A DNA stretch of 64,000 nt from positions 1 to 64,000 of the forward strand of contig JANRJL010000045.1 of NCBI GenBank assembly GCA_033763995.1, given 5' to 3'. Below the pieces are notes generated by a model. It had not been told where the DNA came from and searched no databases. It saw only the letters and a program-made list of their open reading frames with translations. Every line of letters begins with the position of its first letter. Positions within the stretch are counted from its first letter, which is position 1. The DNA is from GCA-2737725 sp033763995 (GTDB lineage: Bacteria > Pseudomonadota > Alphaproteobacteria > Rhodospirillales > Rhodospirillaceae). This document shows positions 27,128 to 35,762 of this stretch, piece by piece. The position numbers and the translations under genes were made by a program.

Positions 27128-28462
27128 ATGGAACCTATCGCTTATTTGGCTCTTGAGATCAAGCAGCGAGAGTTGGATTCACGCCTTCTTGTGGCGGCGT
27201 ATCTGCTCAATTCCGGTGTTGCAGTTGTGTTCGGACAGCAATGGTCAATCTTTGCAAATTCCGCGGCGCTTCCGCCGGGTGTTGTCCTGTTCAAGACTGT
27301 TAATGCTATCCAGGCGGCGAATATGGCCAATTTCAGAGCGGCAGGCCACTTGGTCACCGCCACCGACGAAGAGGTGTTGTGCTGCCACAAGGACGATCAG
27401 TGCTTTCTCGAAGTATTCAGCCCGACCGCTGCTGATAATTGCGATCTGTTTTTTGCCCAAAGCGACGCGCATAAAGGTGCGATTGAACGGGCGTTTCCAA
27501 AACTTGCAGGTAAAACCCGTGTCACGGGCAACACGCGTATAGATTTCCTAGCGCCCTCGCGACTGGCGATCCACCGTCAGGAGGCAGAACAAATTGTTCG
27601 TCAGTATGGGCCGTACGTCTTGTTCAATACCAACTATGGGCAGACCAACAGCATTTGGCGCAGCATGGACGATGTCGTTCAAATTGCAGGCAAAGCCGGC
27701 ATGGTCAACTTGATGGATCCCAAGAGCGTTGAAGAATACAAAGCCAAGCTCGAGTGGGAACGCAGGAACTGCAAGGAGATGATCAATCTTATGGTGTGGT
27801 CGATCAAAAATTGCCCGCGTCACAAGATCATTCTTCGGCCGCACCCCTCCGAGCGCGTCGACTACTGGCGCGAACAATTCCAAGGCCAGTCCGATCGATT
27901 TGTCGTCATTCCCCGATCGAATCCCCATCCGTGGCTGTTGGGTGCCGATCTCGTTGTGCATACGACATGCACGACGGGTCTTGAAGCCAAGATTCTCGGC
28001 CGGCCTATCGTCAATTTGGCGCCTCTTCGGCATCCGACGTTCGACTACATTACCGACTGGTCGATGCCAACCTTCACGACCTGGCAAGATGCCGCGGCAG
28101 CGATTTCGGAATTCCTAGACCGGAACAAGGGGCCTATTGTCGAGAATGAAGACAAATATGATCAGGTGCTGACCGATCACTTCTGGAAGTATAAAGAAGG
28201 CAGCGCTGCTGCCCGTGTCGCGCAGGCGATGAAGGAATTATTGAAGTCTCATGATTCGCGATCAATTCGCGAATTCAAGCCCTACTTTCGCCAGCCAGGC
28301 TTTCGTACGTATGCGAGAAATGACACACTCAGGGATAAATTCACCTTATCCCAGGATGAGTTGATTGGTAGGATCAAGCAGGTGTTGGCGCTCGCTGGAT
28401 TGAAGGTCAACATCAACTTGTCGCAGCTCGACGACAGTGTGTTTTTGTTATTCCCGAAGTGA
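27128..28462 (+). CDS. Surface carbohydrate biosynthesis protein (possible CDP-glycerol/GT-B-like transferase)
   Basis: 444 aa without signal peptide or membrane helix. The N terminus 'YLALEIKQRELDSRLLVAAYLL' and the central 'FLAPSRLAIHRQEAE' and 'FNTNYGQTN' segments match a family commonly annotated as surface carbohydrate biosynthesis protein in LPS and capsule loci. Its fold is GT-B/TagF-like. 'LRPHPSERVDYW' and 'HTTCTTGLEAKILGRPIVNLAP' resemble the donor-binding half of such transferases. The product is not predictable. Confidence 0.65.
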   Translation: MEPIAYLALEIKQRELDSRLLVAAYLLNSGVAVVFGQQWSIFANSAALPPGVVLFKTVNAIQAANMANFRAAGHLVTATDEEVLCCHKDDQCFLEVFSPTAADNCDLFFAQSDAHKGAIERAFPKLAGKTRVTGNTRIDFLAPSRLAIHRQEAEQIVRQYGPYVLFNTNYGQTNSIWRSMDDVVQIAGKAGMVNLMDPKSVEEYKAKLEWERRNCKEMINLMVWSIKNCPRHKIILRPHPSERVDYWREQFQGQSDRFVVIPRSNPHPWLLGADLVVHTTCTTGLEAKILGRPIVNLAPLRHPTFDYITDWSMPTFTTWQDAAAAISEFLDRNKGPIVENEDKYDQVLTDHFWKYKEGSAAARVAQAMKELLKSHDSRSIREFKPYFRQPGFRTYARNDTLRDKFTLSQDELIGRIKQVLALAGLKVNINLSQLDDSVFLLFPK

Positions 28463-28636
28463 GGCAATAGACTTAGCTATGGCGCGATTGATCAAGAGCT
28501 GTCGAGAACGTTGCTCTAGCATGCAGCCGCAAACTTCGGCGTGGCGAGAATACTTCCCGAGGACGTCGCACTGGTTGGGGCTAAAGTTTCCGTCACATAT
28601 TATTGTACCATTGTTGAAACTCAAGCAGGAGCTGTG

Positions 28637-29575
28637 GTGAGCCTTCCGTCGCGTCCACTGGTGCGTGTCCTTATTCCAACCTATGAGCGGTTGGCGCTGT
28701 TCAATCTGTGCCTTGAGTCGGTTCTCAAGAATACCTACGAGAATTTCGAAATTTGGGTTTTCGATAACTCAGCGACCCGCAACATCGAGACGCTGATTGC
28801 CCGCAAGGCGGACCCGCGCATTACTTACCACCGCAATCAGTCGAACATCGGGGCGTCTGGAAACTATCGGAAGTGCTTCGCCAACGCGGGTGGCGATTAC
28901 TTTATCGTGTTGACAAGCGATATCTTGTTCCACCCGACGATGATTGCCGAACATGTCGCGCTAGCGGAGTCTGACCCTTCAATCGCTATTGTATTCTCCC
29001 TCGCATATAACTTGCAGTTATCGGTAGAGTTGACTGATTCCGTCATGCCGCAAGGTCCCATAAAGGGAACCCGCTCGATCGGCCCAAGTTCCTGGATTCA
29101 GCAGGGATTCATGTCAGACCAGGCTGTCGTCCTGCCGCTCCGTCCCATGATGGAGGCCTACTTTTATAGGGGCGTGCATCCATCTTGTACTGGCTTCGAA
29201 TCGCTGATCCGTACTGAATATTATAAGGCTCTTCCGCAGCAGGAATTTCAGTACGGCTCGAACGGTGAAGAGTACCGCCATGGGATAGGTTTGTTGATGT
29301 TCGGTGACAAGGTCGGCTACCTGGGCAACCGGCTCAAGGATGCAATCGTCCATGGAAATCGCATGGCGAAGCCAAACCGGGCCTACATCGAGTTCGAAAA
29401 GGTTCGCGTTATTGAAGAATTGGCCGAAACCCACCTGCGCTTTCTTGCAATGCAAGGCTACGATCTGCGCCAGATTCACAGCCACCTACATGATGCCTAT
29501 ACTCGGCTGACTGCGCAGAACAACGAATTTTCAGCGACCGCGCGGACGTTATCCCTTAAATATGCGCCCCATTGA
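28637..29575 (+). CDS. Glycosyltransferase family 2
   Basis: About 312 aa. The open frame starts at 28541, but GTG 28637 has an AGGAG six bases upstream and gives the normal GT2 beginning 'PLVRVLIPTYERLALFNLCLESVLKNT'. The nucleotide-binding region continues with 'WVFDNSA' and 'RNQSNIGASGNYRKCF'. The DxD-like 'LTSDILF' carries only one Asp, so the metal site is a variant. Probably cytosolic or membrane-peripheral, acting in O-antigen or glycan assembly. Confidence 0.75.
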   Translation: MSLPSRPLVRVLIPTYERLALFNLCLESVLKNTYENFEIWVFDNSATRNIETLIARKADPRITYHRNQSNIGASGNYRKCFANAGGDYFIVLTSDILFHPTMIAEHVALAESDPSIAIVFSLAYNLQLSVELTDSVMPQGPIKGTRSIGPSSWIQQGFMSDQAVVLPLRPMMEAYFYRGVHPSCTGFESLIRTEYYKALPQQEFQYGSNGEEYRHGIGLLMFGDKVGYLGNRLKDAIVHGNRMAKPNRAYIEFEKVRVIEELAETHLRFLAMQGYDLRQIHSHLHDAYTRLTAQNNEFSATARTLSLKYAPH

Positions 29576-29638
29576 TGGTAAGTAACCGCCCAACATCTGC
29601 GCCAACTGTCTCACCTGATCAAGCCGTCCATTGATTCC

Positions 29639-30412
29639 ATGAAATGTGTCCTACTCGCTGGCGGTCTCGGGACTCGCATCTCGGAAGAGACTCATCTCAA
29701 GCCCAAACCGATGATCGAAATCGGCGGGCGACCCATCATTTGGCACATCATGAAAATGTATGCCGCCCATGGGGTGACCGAGTTCGTCGTGTGCTGCGGC
29801 TATAAGGGTTACGTCATCAAGGAATTCTTCGCGAATTATTTCCTGCATACATCGGATGTTACCTTCGACATCTCCAAGAACGCCATGGAAGTTCATCAAC
29901 GCCGGGCCGAACCTTGGCGCGTAACGCTTGTCGACACCGGCGATGACACCATGACGGGCGGACGGCTGCGCCGGGTTGCGGGCTATCTCACGGGCGCGGA
30001 CTCGTTCTGCCTGACATACGGCGACGGTGTGAGCGACCTCGACATTTCGAAAACGATCGCGTTTCACAAGGCGCACGGCAAGTGGGCAACCGTAACGGCC
30101 GTGCAGCCGCCCGGGCGTTTCGGCGCGCTCCAGATGAACGGAAACCACGTGACCGGGTTCACCGAGAAGCCCAGGGGTGACGGCGGTCTGATCAACGGCG
30201 GTTTCTTCGTACTGTCGCCAAAGTGCATCGATCTCATCGACGGCGATGCCTGCATCTGGGAAAGCGGGCCGCTCGCCACGCTTGCAACAAAGGGGCAGTT
30301 GATGGCCTTCGAGCACGCGGGGTTTTGGCAGTCCATGGACACGCTGCGCGAGAAGAATCTTCTTGAGAATCTTTGGGCCTCGGGCCGCGCGCCCTGGAAA
30401 ACTTGGGACTAG
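29639..30412 (+). CDS. rfbF: Glucose-1-phosphate cytidylyltransferase
   Basis: Makes CDP-glucose from CTP and glucose 1-phosphate. The N terminus 'LLAGGLGTRISEETHLKPKP' is the nucleotidyltransferase signature, followed by 'MIEIGGRPIIWHIMKMYAAHG' and 'YGDGVSDLDI'. 257 aa is the standard length. The gene is followed after 4 bases by rfbG, and together they give CDP-4-keto-6-deoxyglucose. Confidence 0.95.
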   Translation: MKCVLLAGGLGTRISEETHLKPKPMIEIGGRPIIWHIMKMYAAHGVTEFVVCCGYKGYVIKEFFANYFLHTSDVTFDISKNAMEVHQRRAEPWRVTLVDTGDDTMTGGRLRRVAGYLTGADSFCLTYGDGVSDLDISKTIAFHKAHGKWATVTAVQPPGRFGALQMNGNHVTGFTEKPRGDGGLINGGFFVLSPKCIDLIDGDACIWESGPLATLATKGQLMAFEHAGFWQSMDTLREKNLLENLWASGRAPWKTWD

Positions 30413-30416
30413 CGCG

Positions 30417-31511
30417 ATGTCACTTCGGACGGATGTGAGCGCCCGCCCTGCGAGTGGTTTCTGGGCCGGGAAGCGCGTCCTGGTCACCGGCCATACCGGA
30501 TTTAAGGGAGCTTGGTTGGCGTTCTGGCTGGCTCGCCTGGGTGCGCGGGTGACGGCCATCGCCTTGCCGCCCAGTACGACGCCCAATCTCTTCGACTTGT
30601 TGAAGTTGAGCGGGTCCATCGAGAGCCAGCTTGTTGATATCCGCGATTTCGCCAAGACGTCCGCGATCATCAAGTCGGCAAAGCCTGAGATTGTCTTGCA
30701 CCTTGCGGCCCAAGCCCTGGTGCGCACGAGCTATCAGAGCCCGCTGGAGACCTTCGCCACCAACATCATGGGCACGGCCCACATCCTCGAGGTTCTTCGC
30801 GAGTGCAACAACACCCGCGTCGCCGTGATGGTGACGACCGACAAAGTCTATCGCAACCTGGAACACGGCGTGCCCTATGTTGAGACGGATCCGCTCGGGG
30901 GGCACGATCCCTACAGTTCGAGCAAGGCGGCCTGTGAGCATGTCATCGCGAGCTACCGTGATTCGTTTCTGGCCGAGCAAGGCATTGCGGTCGCCAGTGC
31001 GCGTGCCGGCAATGTCATCGGCGGCGGCGATTGGTCGCCGGACCGGCTCATCCCCGACGCCGTCAAAGCCTGGACACAAGGTGCAACGCTGTCGGTGCGC
31101 CGGCCCAATGCGGTGCGGCCATGGCAGTATGTTCTTGAACCCCTGAGCGCCTATCTTGTTCTTGCCGAGCTGTTGTGGACCAATCCTGAACTTGCTGGTC
31201 CCTACAATTTTGGCCCGGCGACGACCGAGGCCGCAACGGTGCGCGACGTCATTGCTTTGGCGCAAGACGTTTGGGGTCGTGCGGATGTGGAATGGGGCGG
31301 CGGCAACGATGGGCCCCATGAGGCTGGGTTGCTGACGCTCGATGCTGCCAAGGCGGCTGAACGCCTCGGCATAGTTCCGCAACTGGGCCTCAAGGAATCG
31401 GTCCGCCGTACCCTTCGTTGGTATCGCGCCTTTGCCGATGGTGCGGATCCCGTCGAGCTCTGTCTCGGCGATATTGATGCGCTCTCCCGGGCAACAGCGA
31501 GCGCCGCATGA
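30417..31511 (+). CDS. rfbG: CDP-glucose 4,6-dehydratase
   Basis: Short-chain dehydrogenase that converts CDP-glucose to CDP-4-keto-6-deoxyglucose. It has 'VTGHTGFKGAW' as the NAD-binding motif, 'TTDKVYRNLEHG', the catalytic 'YSSSK', and 'RAGNVIGGGDWSPDRLIPD', all RfbG hallmarks. ATG 30417 was chosen because upstream in-frame codons lie inside rfbF. Its stop overlaps the next start as ATGA. Confidence 0.95.
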   Translation: MSLRTDVSARPASGFWAGKRVLVTGHTGFKGAWLAFWLARLGARVTAIALPPSTTPNLFDLLKLSGSIESQLVDIRDFAKTSAIIKSAKPEIVLHLAAQALVRTSYQSPLETFATNIMGTAHILEVLRECNNTRVAVMVTTDKVYRNLEHGVPYVETDPLGGHDPYSSSKAACEHVIASYRDSFLAEQGIAVASARAGNVIGGGDWSPDRLIPDAVKAWTQGATLSVRRPNAVRPWQYVLEPLSAYLVLAELLWTNPELAGPYNFGPATTEAATVRDVIALAQDVWGRADVEWGGGNDGPHEAGLLTLDAAKAAERLGIVPQLGLKESVRRTLRWYRAFADGADPVELCLGDIDALSRATASAA

Positions 31512-32068
31512 GCCGGTTTGAGATCAGCGATTCTAGGATTGAAGGCCTCAAAGTGATTCAGCGGCACAAGGTCGGTGACTCTCGCGGCTTTTTGTCGCGC
31601 CTCTTCTGCCAGGACACGCTTTCACGGGCAGGTTGGGGCAAGCCGATTTCTCAAATCAATCATACGTTCACGTCGAGGCGAGGGACCGTCCGGGGGATGC
31701 ATTTCCAGCATCCGCCTCGCGCCGAAGCCAAGCTCGTGACGTGCCTGGTTGGCGCCATCTGGGACGTCGCGGTCGACATCCGCACGCGGTCGCCAACCTT
31801 CGGCCAGTGGCATGCCGTCGAACTCACTGAAGACAATGCCGTATCGTTTCTGATCCCCGAGGGTTTCGCGCACGGGTTTCAGGCCCTGAGCGACAATGTG
31901 CAGATGCTCTATTGTCACTCGGAAGCATACGCACCAGATGTCGAGGGCGGGCTCAATCCGCTTGACCCGCGACTCAACATCAAGTGGCCGCTGGCGCTCG
32001 CGGAAATATCGCAACGCGATCAGAACCATCCCATGCTGTCGGACGCTTTCAAAGGTGTAGACTTGTGA
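31508..32068 (+). CDS. dTDP-4-dehydrorhamnose 3,5-epimerase family protein
   Basis: A 186-aa cupin of the RmlC type. 'RGMHFQ' carries the catalytic His, 'VAVDIRTRSPTFGQW', 'IPEGFAHGFQ' and the downstream 'YCHSEAY' and 'NPLDPRLNI' are conserved. In this context its substrate is probably the CDP-4-keto-6-deoxyhexose rather than dTDP-4-keto-rhamnose; it may be a 3- or 5-epimerase. It is translationally coupled to rfbG upstream and to the methyltransferase downstream (GTGA). Confidence 0.85.
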   Translation: MSRFEISDSRIEGLKVIQRHKVGDSRGFLSRLFCQDTLSRAGWGKPISQINHTFTSRRGTVRGMHFQHPPRAEAKLVTCLVGAIWDVAVDIRTRSPTFGQWHAVELTEDNAVSFLIPEGFAHGFQALSDNVQMLYCHSEAYAPDVEGGLNPLDPRLNIKWPLALAEISQRDQNHPMLSDAFKGVDL

Positions 32069-33288
32069 AGTGCCGTCACTGCAAAGCGTTATTGACGCAT
32101 ACGTTTCTCGATCTAGGTCACGCCCCTCCGTCCAATGCGTATCTGACCGAGGAAGACCTGCGACGTCCCGAGAAATATTTCCCGCTGAAAGTGATGGTTT
32201 GCGACACCTGCTGGCTTGTGCAGACGCAGGACTTCGCTGCGGCGGAGGAGTTGTTCAGCCCGGACTACGCGTATTTCTCCAGCACATCCAAAGGCTGGCT
32301 TGCACACGCGGCGCGCTACACCGAGGCTATGATCAAGCGGCTGGGTCTAAATCACGACAGCCTCGTCATCGAAGTGGCCAGCAACGACGGATACCTCCTG
32401 AAGAACTTTCTTAAGGCGCGCATCCCCTGTTTGGGCATCGAACCGACGGCAAGCACCGCCGCCGCCGCCGAGAACTTGGGTATCCCCGTAAGGCGAGAGT
32501 TTTTCGGCGAGACGCTCGGCAAAACCTTGGCCGCGGAAGGCCGCCAGGCCGATCTCATCGTGGGGAACAACGTCTATGCCCATGTGCCTGACATCAATGA
32601 CTTCACGCGGGGTCTCAAGGCTGCTCTTAAGGCCGGGGGGACGATCACGCTTGAGTTCCCGCACCTGCTTCAGCTGATCCGGCAAAGTCAATTTGACACG
32701 ATCTATCATGAGCACTTTTCCTACCTGTCGCTTGACACCGTCCGGCGAATCTTCGCGGCGGCGGGATTGAAGGTGTTCGACGTCGAGGCCCTGCCGACTC
32801 ATGGCGGCAGTTTGCGCGTTTATGGCGCTCACGCCGACGATTCACGGCCGGTAGAAAAGGCTGTGCAGGAGGTTGTCGAAGCGGAAGCTGCAGGACTGTT
32901 GCGGAATGTAGCAACATACCGCGCATTTCAACATCGTGCCGATGCCATCAAGAACGATCTGCTCCACTTCTTGTTGGAGCAAAAGAAGGCCGGAAAAAAA
33001 GTCGGGGCTTATGGCGCAGCGGCGAAGGGCAATACCTTGCTGAATTACGCCGGCGTCAAGCCGGACCTGCTACCCTTCGTATGCGACGCCGCGGCCGCCA
33101 AGCAGGGTAGGTATATGCCCGGCAGCCATATCCCGATTCTGCCGCCTGCAGCGATCGCGCAGCACCGCCCCGACTGGATCTTGATCTTGCCCTGGAATAT
33201 CGCCGATGAGGTCAAGTCGCAGTTAAGCGAAGCCAGGGCTTGGGGCGCACGGTTCGTCACCGCCGTGCCGCATATGGAATTCACATGA
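32065..33288 (+). CDS. SAM-dependent sugar C-methyltransferase (zinc-finger type)
   Basis: About 407 aa from GTG 32065, overlapping the previous stop as GTGA. The N terminus has 'CRHC' and 'CDTC' pairs, the zinc-binding domain of NovU/TylCIII-type C-methyltransferases. The SAM domain follows with 'VIEVASNDGYLLKNF' and 'GNNVYAHVPDINDF', then the C-terminal domain 'GAYGAAAKGNTLLNY' and 'ILPWN'. These enzymes methylate C3 of a 4-keto sugar, giving a branched deoxysugar. Confidence 0.88.
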   Translation: MKCRHCKALLTHTFLDLGHAPPSNAYLTEEDLRRPEKYFPLKVMVCDTCWLVQTQDFAAAEELFSPDYAYFSSTSKGWLAHAARYTEAMIKRLGLNHDSLVIEVASNDGYLLKNFLKARIPCLGIEPTASTAAAAENLGIPVRREFFGETLGKTLAAEGRQADLIVGNNVYAHVPDINDFTRGLKAALKAGGTITLEFPHLLQLIRQSQFDTIYHEHFSYLSLDTVRRIFAAAGLKVFDVEALPTHGGSLRVYGAHADDSRPVEKAVQEVVEAEAAGLLRNVATYRAFQHRADAIKNDLLHFLLEQKKAGKKVGAYGAAAKGNTLLNYAGVKPDLLPFVCDAAAAKQGRYMPGSHIPILPPAAIAQHRPDWILILPWNIADEVKSQLSEARAWGARFVTAVPHMEFT

Positions 33289-34121
33289 GCGGCCTTGTCT
33301 TGCTCACGGGCGCGACCGGATTCGTCGGCCGTCAGGTGTTGCGATCGCTCGGCGATCTCGGCCGGCATGTCCGGCTCATCGTTCGCTCCGCCAAAGCCGA
33401 GAAAATAAAAGCCGAGCCGTATATTGAAAGCATTGTAACTACGCCGAATCTATTTTCTGAAAGCGTGGAATGGTGGGCCCAACGCTGCCAGGGTGTCGAT
33501 ACGGTTGTCCATGTCGCCTGGTATGCTGAACCCGGACAGTACTTGCAGTCACCAAAGAATCTTGAATGCCTCGCGGGAACGCTGAGCTTGGCGGCTGGGG
33601 CGGTCCAGGCGGGAATACACCGCTTCGTCGGCGTGGGAACGTGCTTTGAGTACGAACTGACGGGGCGGCCCCTATCCACGAATACGCCACTGCGGCCGAC
33701 CACGCCGTATTCGGCCGCCAAGGCTGCGGCATACTTTTCGCTGTCTCAATTTTTTCTGGTTCAGAAGGTGTCCTTTGCCTGGTGCAGGTTGTTTTACCTC
33801 TATGGAGAAGGCGAGGATGCCCGGCGCCTGGTTCCCCACCTTCACGCCAAGCTCGCCGCGGGCCAACCGGCCGAACTGACGAGCGGGGCTCAAGTTCGGG
33901 ATTTCATGGATGTGCGTGACGCCGGCCGCGAGATTGCAGCGGTTGCCCTGGGCGAGCACGACGGGGCCTTCAACATCTGCTCAGGAATACCTATTACGGT
34001 TCGCCAACTGGCTGAACAGGTCGCCGATCAGTATGGGCGGCGCGACTTGTTAAAATTTGGTGCGCGGCCCGACAATCTTCTCGATCCGCCTCACGTCGTC
34101 GGAATCAAAGGCCAAGGTTAG
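33285..34121 (+). CDS. NAD-dependent epimerase/reductase of the CDP-sugar pathway
   Basis: 278 aa. 'LLTGATGFVGRQVL' is the Rossmann motif and 'YSAAKAAA' supplies the catalytic Tyr/Lys. It ends 'PDNLLDPPHVVGIKGQG', a normal end for this subfamily. Its start overlaps the methyltransferase stop as ATGA. It most likely reduces or epimerises the C4 keto group of the branched CDP-sugar. The exact product (for example a virenose-like sugar) is not decided by sequence. Confidence 0.8.
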   Translation: MSGLVLLTGATGFVGRQVLRSLGDLGRHVRLIVRSAKAEKIKAEPYIESIVTTPNLFSESVEWWAQRCQGVDTVVHVAWYAEPGQYLQSPKNLECLAGTLSLAAGAVQAGIHRFVGVGTCFEYELTGRPLSTNTPLRPTTPYSAAKAAAYFSLSQFFLVQKVSFAWCRLFYLYGEGEDARRLVPHLHAKLAAGQPAELTSGAQVRDFMDVRDAGREIAAVALGEHDGAFNICSGIPITVRQLAEQVADQYGRRDLLKFGARPDNLLDPPHVVGIKGQG

Positions 34122-34235
34122 CGCAGATGATGAAATCTCGAGATGGAGTTGAGTATTCCGCCCATTTCGCGAATCTGATACGCAGGGTGCCGGGTTCGCG
34201 GGACCGCGAAAGCAAGAACAAGATCGGATAGGACG

Positions 34236-35006
34236 ATGAGCGGATTTGACGACGAGGTTCGGGATCGCGTGGCGGTCAATGGGCGGGATAAACGTCTTTG
34301 CGCCGCGGCCGCCGACTTCATGGTGTCCTCCACCGTACCCAAGTATTCCTACAACTTCGCCTGGCTGGGCCGACCGATCATCCAATACCCGCAGGACATC
34401 GTGGCGATGGAAGAACTGATCTGGTCCATCAAGCCCGATCTGGTCATCGAGACCGGCATTGCCCACGGCGGCTCGCTAATTTTCAGTGCTTCGATGTTGG
34501 CCATGATCGACTACTGTGAGGCGGTCGAAGCGGGCCGCCCGCTCGATCCCAAGGCCTCGAAGCGTAAGGTGTTGGGCATCGATATCGACATCCGCGCGCA
34601 TAACAAGGCGGCGATTGAGGCGCATCCACTTGCCCATAAGATCGAGATGATTCAGGGATCGAGTATCGACCCAAAAATCATTGCCGAGGTTGTCAAACGT
34701 GCGAAAGGGTACTCCCGCGTTCTCGTTTGCCTGGACTCGAATCATACGCATGACCACGTGCTCGCCGAGCTTGAAGCTTATGCGCCATTAACCACCAAGG
34801 GCAGTTATTGCGTCGTGTTTGACACGATCATCGAGGACCTTCCGGCCAACATGTACCCGGATCGGCCGTGGAACGTCGGCAATAATCCCAAGTCGGCGGT
34901 GTTCGCATACTTGAAGGCCCATCCGGAATTCGAGATCGACAAGGCGATTGACAACAAGATCCTCATTAGCGTTGCGCCCGACGGCTACTTGCGGCGGATT
35001 GCGTGA
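34236..35006 (+). CDS. CmcI-like cephalosporin hydroxylase family methyltransferase
   Basis: 256 aa. 'IQYPQDIVAMEELIWSIKP' and 'VIETGIAHGGS' are diagnostic of the CmcI family, and 'GIDIDIR' and 'LVCLDSNHTHDHV' continue the Rossmann SAM-binding domain with its acidic metal site. In polysaccharide loci these proteins are usually sugar O-methyltransferases rather than hydroxylases. It follows the epimerase by 114 bases and precedes pseF by 33. Confidence 0.8.
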   Translation: MSGFDDEVRDRVAVNGRDKRLCAAAADFMVSSTVPKYSYNFAWLGRPIIQYPQDIVAMEELIWSIKPDLVIETGIAHGGSLIFSASMLAMIDYCEAVEAGRPLDPKASKRKVLGIDIDIRAHNKAAIEAHPLAHKIEMIQGSSIDPKIIAEVVKRAKGYSRVLVCLDSNHTHDHVLAELEAYAPLTTKGSYCVVFDTIIEDLPANMYPDRPWNVGNNPKSAVFAYLKAHPEFEIDKAIDNKILISVAPDGYLRRIA

Positions 35007-35039
35007 TGTTCGCGGTTTACTCGAGCCCGTGAGCAGAAC

Positions 35040-35747
35040 ATGACCGGCAATGGACCCTGCGTCGCCATCATTCCCGCGCGCGGTGGCAGCAAGCGCATTC
35101 CCCACAAGAACATCAAGCTCTTTGGTGGGCAACCGATCATTTCCTATTCCATCCGTGCCGCGCAAGACTCCGGCGTGTTTGAGCGGATCATCGTTTCGAC
35201 GGATTCCGATGAGATCGCGGATGTCGCCGTCGCCTGCGGCGCGGAAGTTCCCTTTCGGCGTCCTGCCGAGCTTGCCAACGATCAGGCGGCCACGGCGCCC
35301 GTGATTGCACATGCCTTGCAATGGCTTAAAAATTCTGGTCAATCGCCGCGATATGCGTGCTGCATCTACGCAACGGCCCCGTTTATCCGGGCCGCTGACA
35401 TCAAGCGTGGCCTAGAGATCCTTGCTGAGTCTAACGCCGCAACGGCGTTTACCGTAACAACATTTGCATTCCCGATTCTGCGAGCTTTGAAAATGAATGT
35501 TTCTGGAACATTGAAAATGTGTTGGCCGCAGTACGAGTTAACGCGGTCCCAGGAGTTGCCGGAAGCATTCCATGATGCAGGGCAGCTTTATTGGCTCGAT
35601 GTTGCTCGCTTTCTAAATGAACCGCGGCTATACGCGGATGATTCCCGGGCGATCGTTCTTCCACGATATCTCGTGCAAGATATCGACACGCCGGAAGACT
35701 GGGTCACGGCGGAACACATGCACCGGGCGCTCAAATTGTCGCGGTGA
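35040..35747 (+). CDS. pseF: Pseudaminic acid cytidylyltransferase-like (PseF)
   Basis: Activates a nonulosonic acid with CTP. 'AIIPARGGSKRIPHKN' is the CMP-sugar synthetase signature; 'STDSDEIADVA' and 'YATAPFI' follow. The length of 235 aa suits PseF. Together with pseB at 25899 it implies that a pseudaminic acid-like sugar is made, but the middle enzymes of the pathway must be encoded elsewhere. It converges on the amidotransferase operon. Confidence 0.85.
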   Translation: MTGNGPCVAIIPARGGSKRIPHKNIKLFGGQPIISYSIRAAQDSGVFERIIVSTDSDEIADVAVACGAEVPFRRPAELANDQAATAPVIAHALQWLKNSGQSPRYACCIYATAPFIRAADIKRGLEILAESNAATAFTVTTFAFPILRALKMNVSGTLKMCWPQYELTRSQELPEAFHDAGQLYWLDVARFLNEPRLYADDSRAIVLPRYLVQDIDTPEDWVTAEHMHRALKLSR

Positions 35748-35762
35748 CGAATTGGCCCTGGT

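Noticed and set aside
29651..31382. Two long - strand frames opposite rfbF and rfbG
   Set aside because: Mirror frames of strongly conserved nucleotide-sugar genes, without protein family features.
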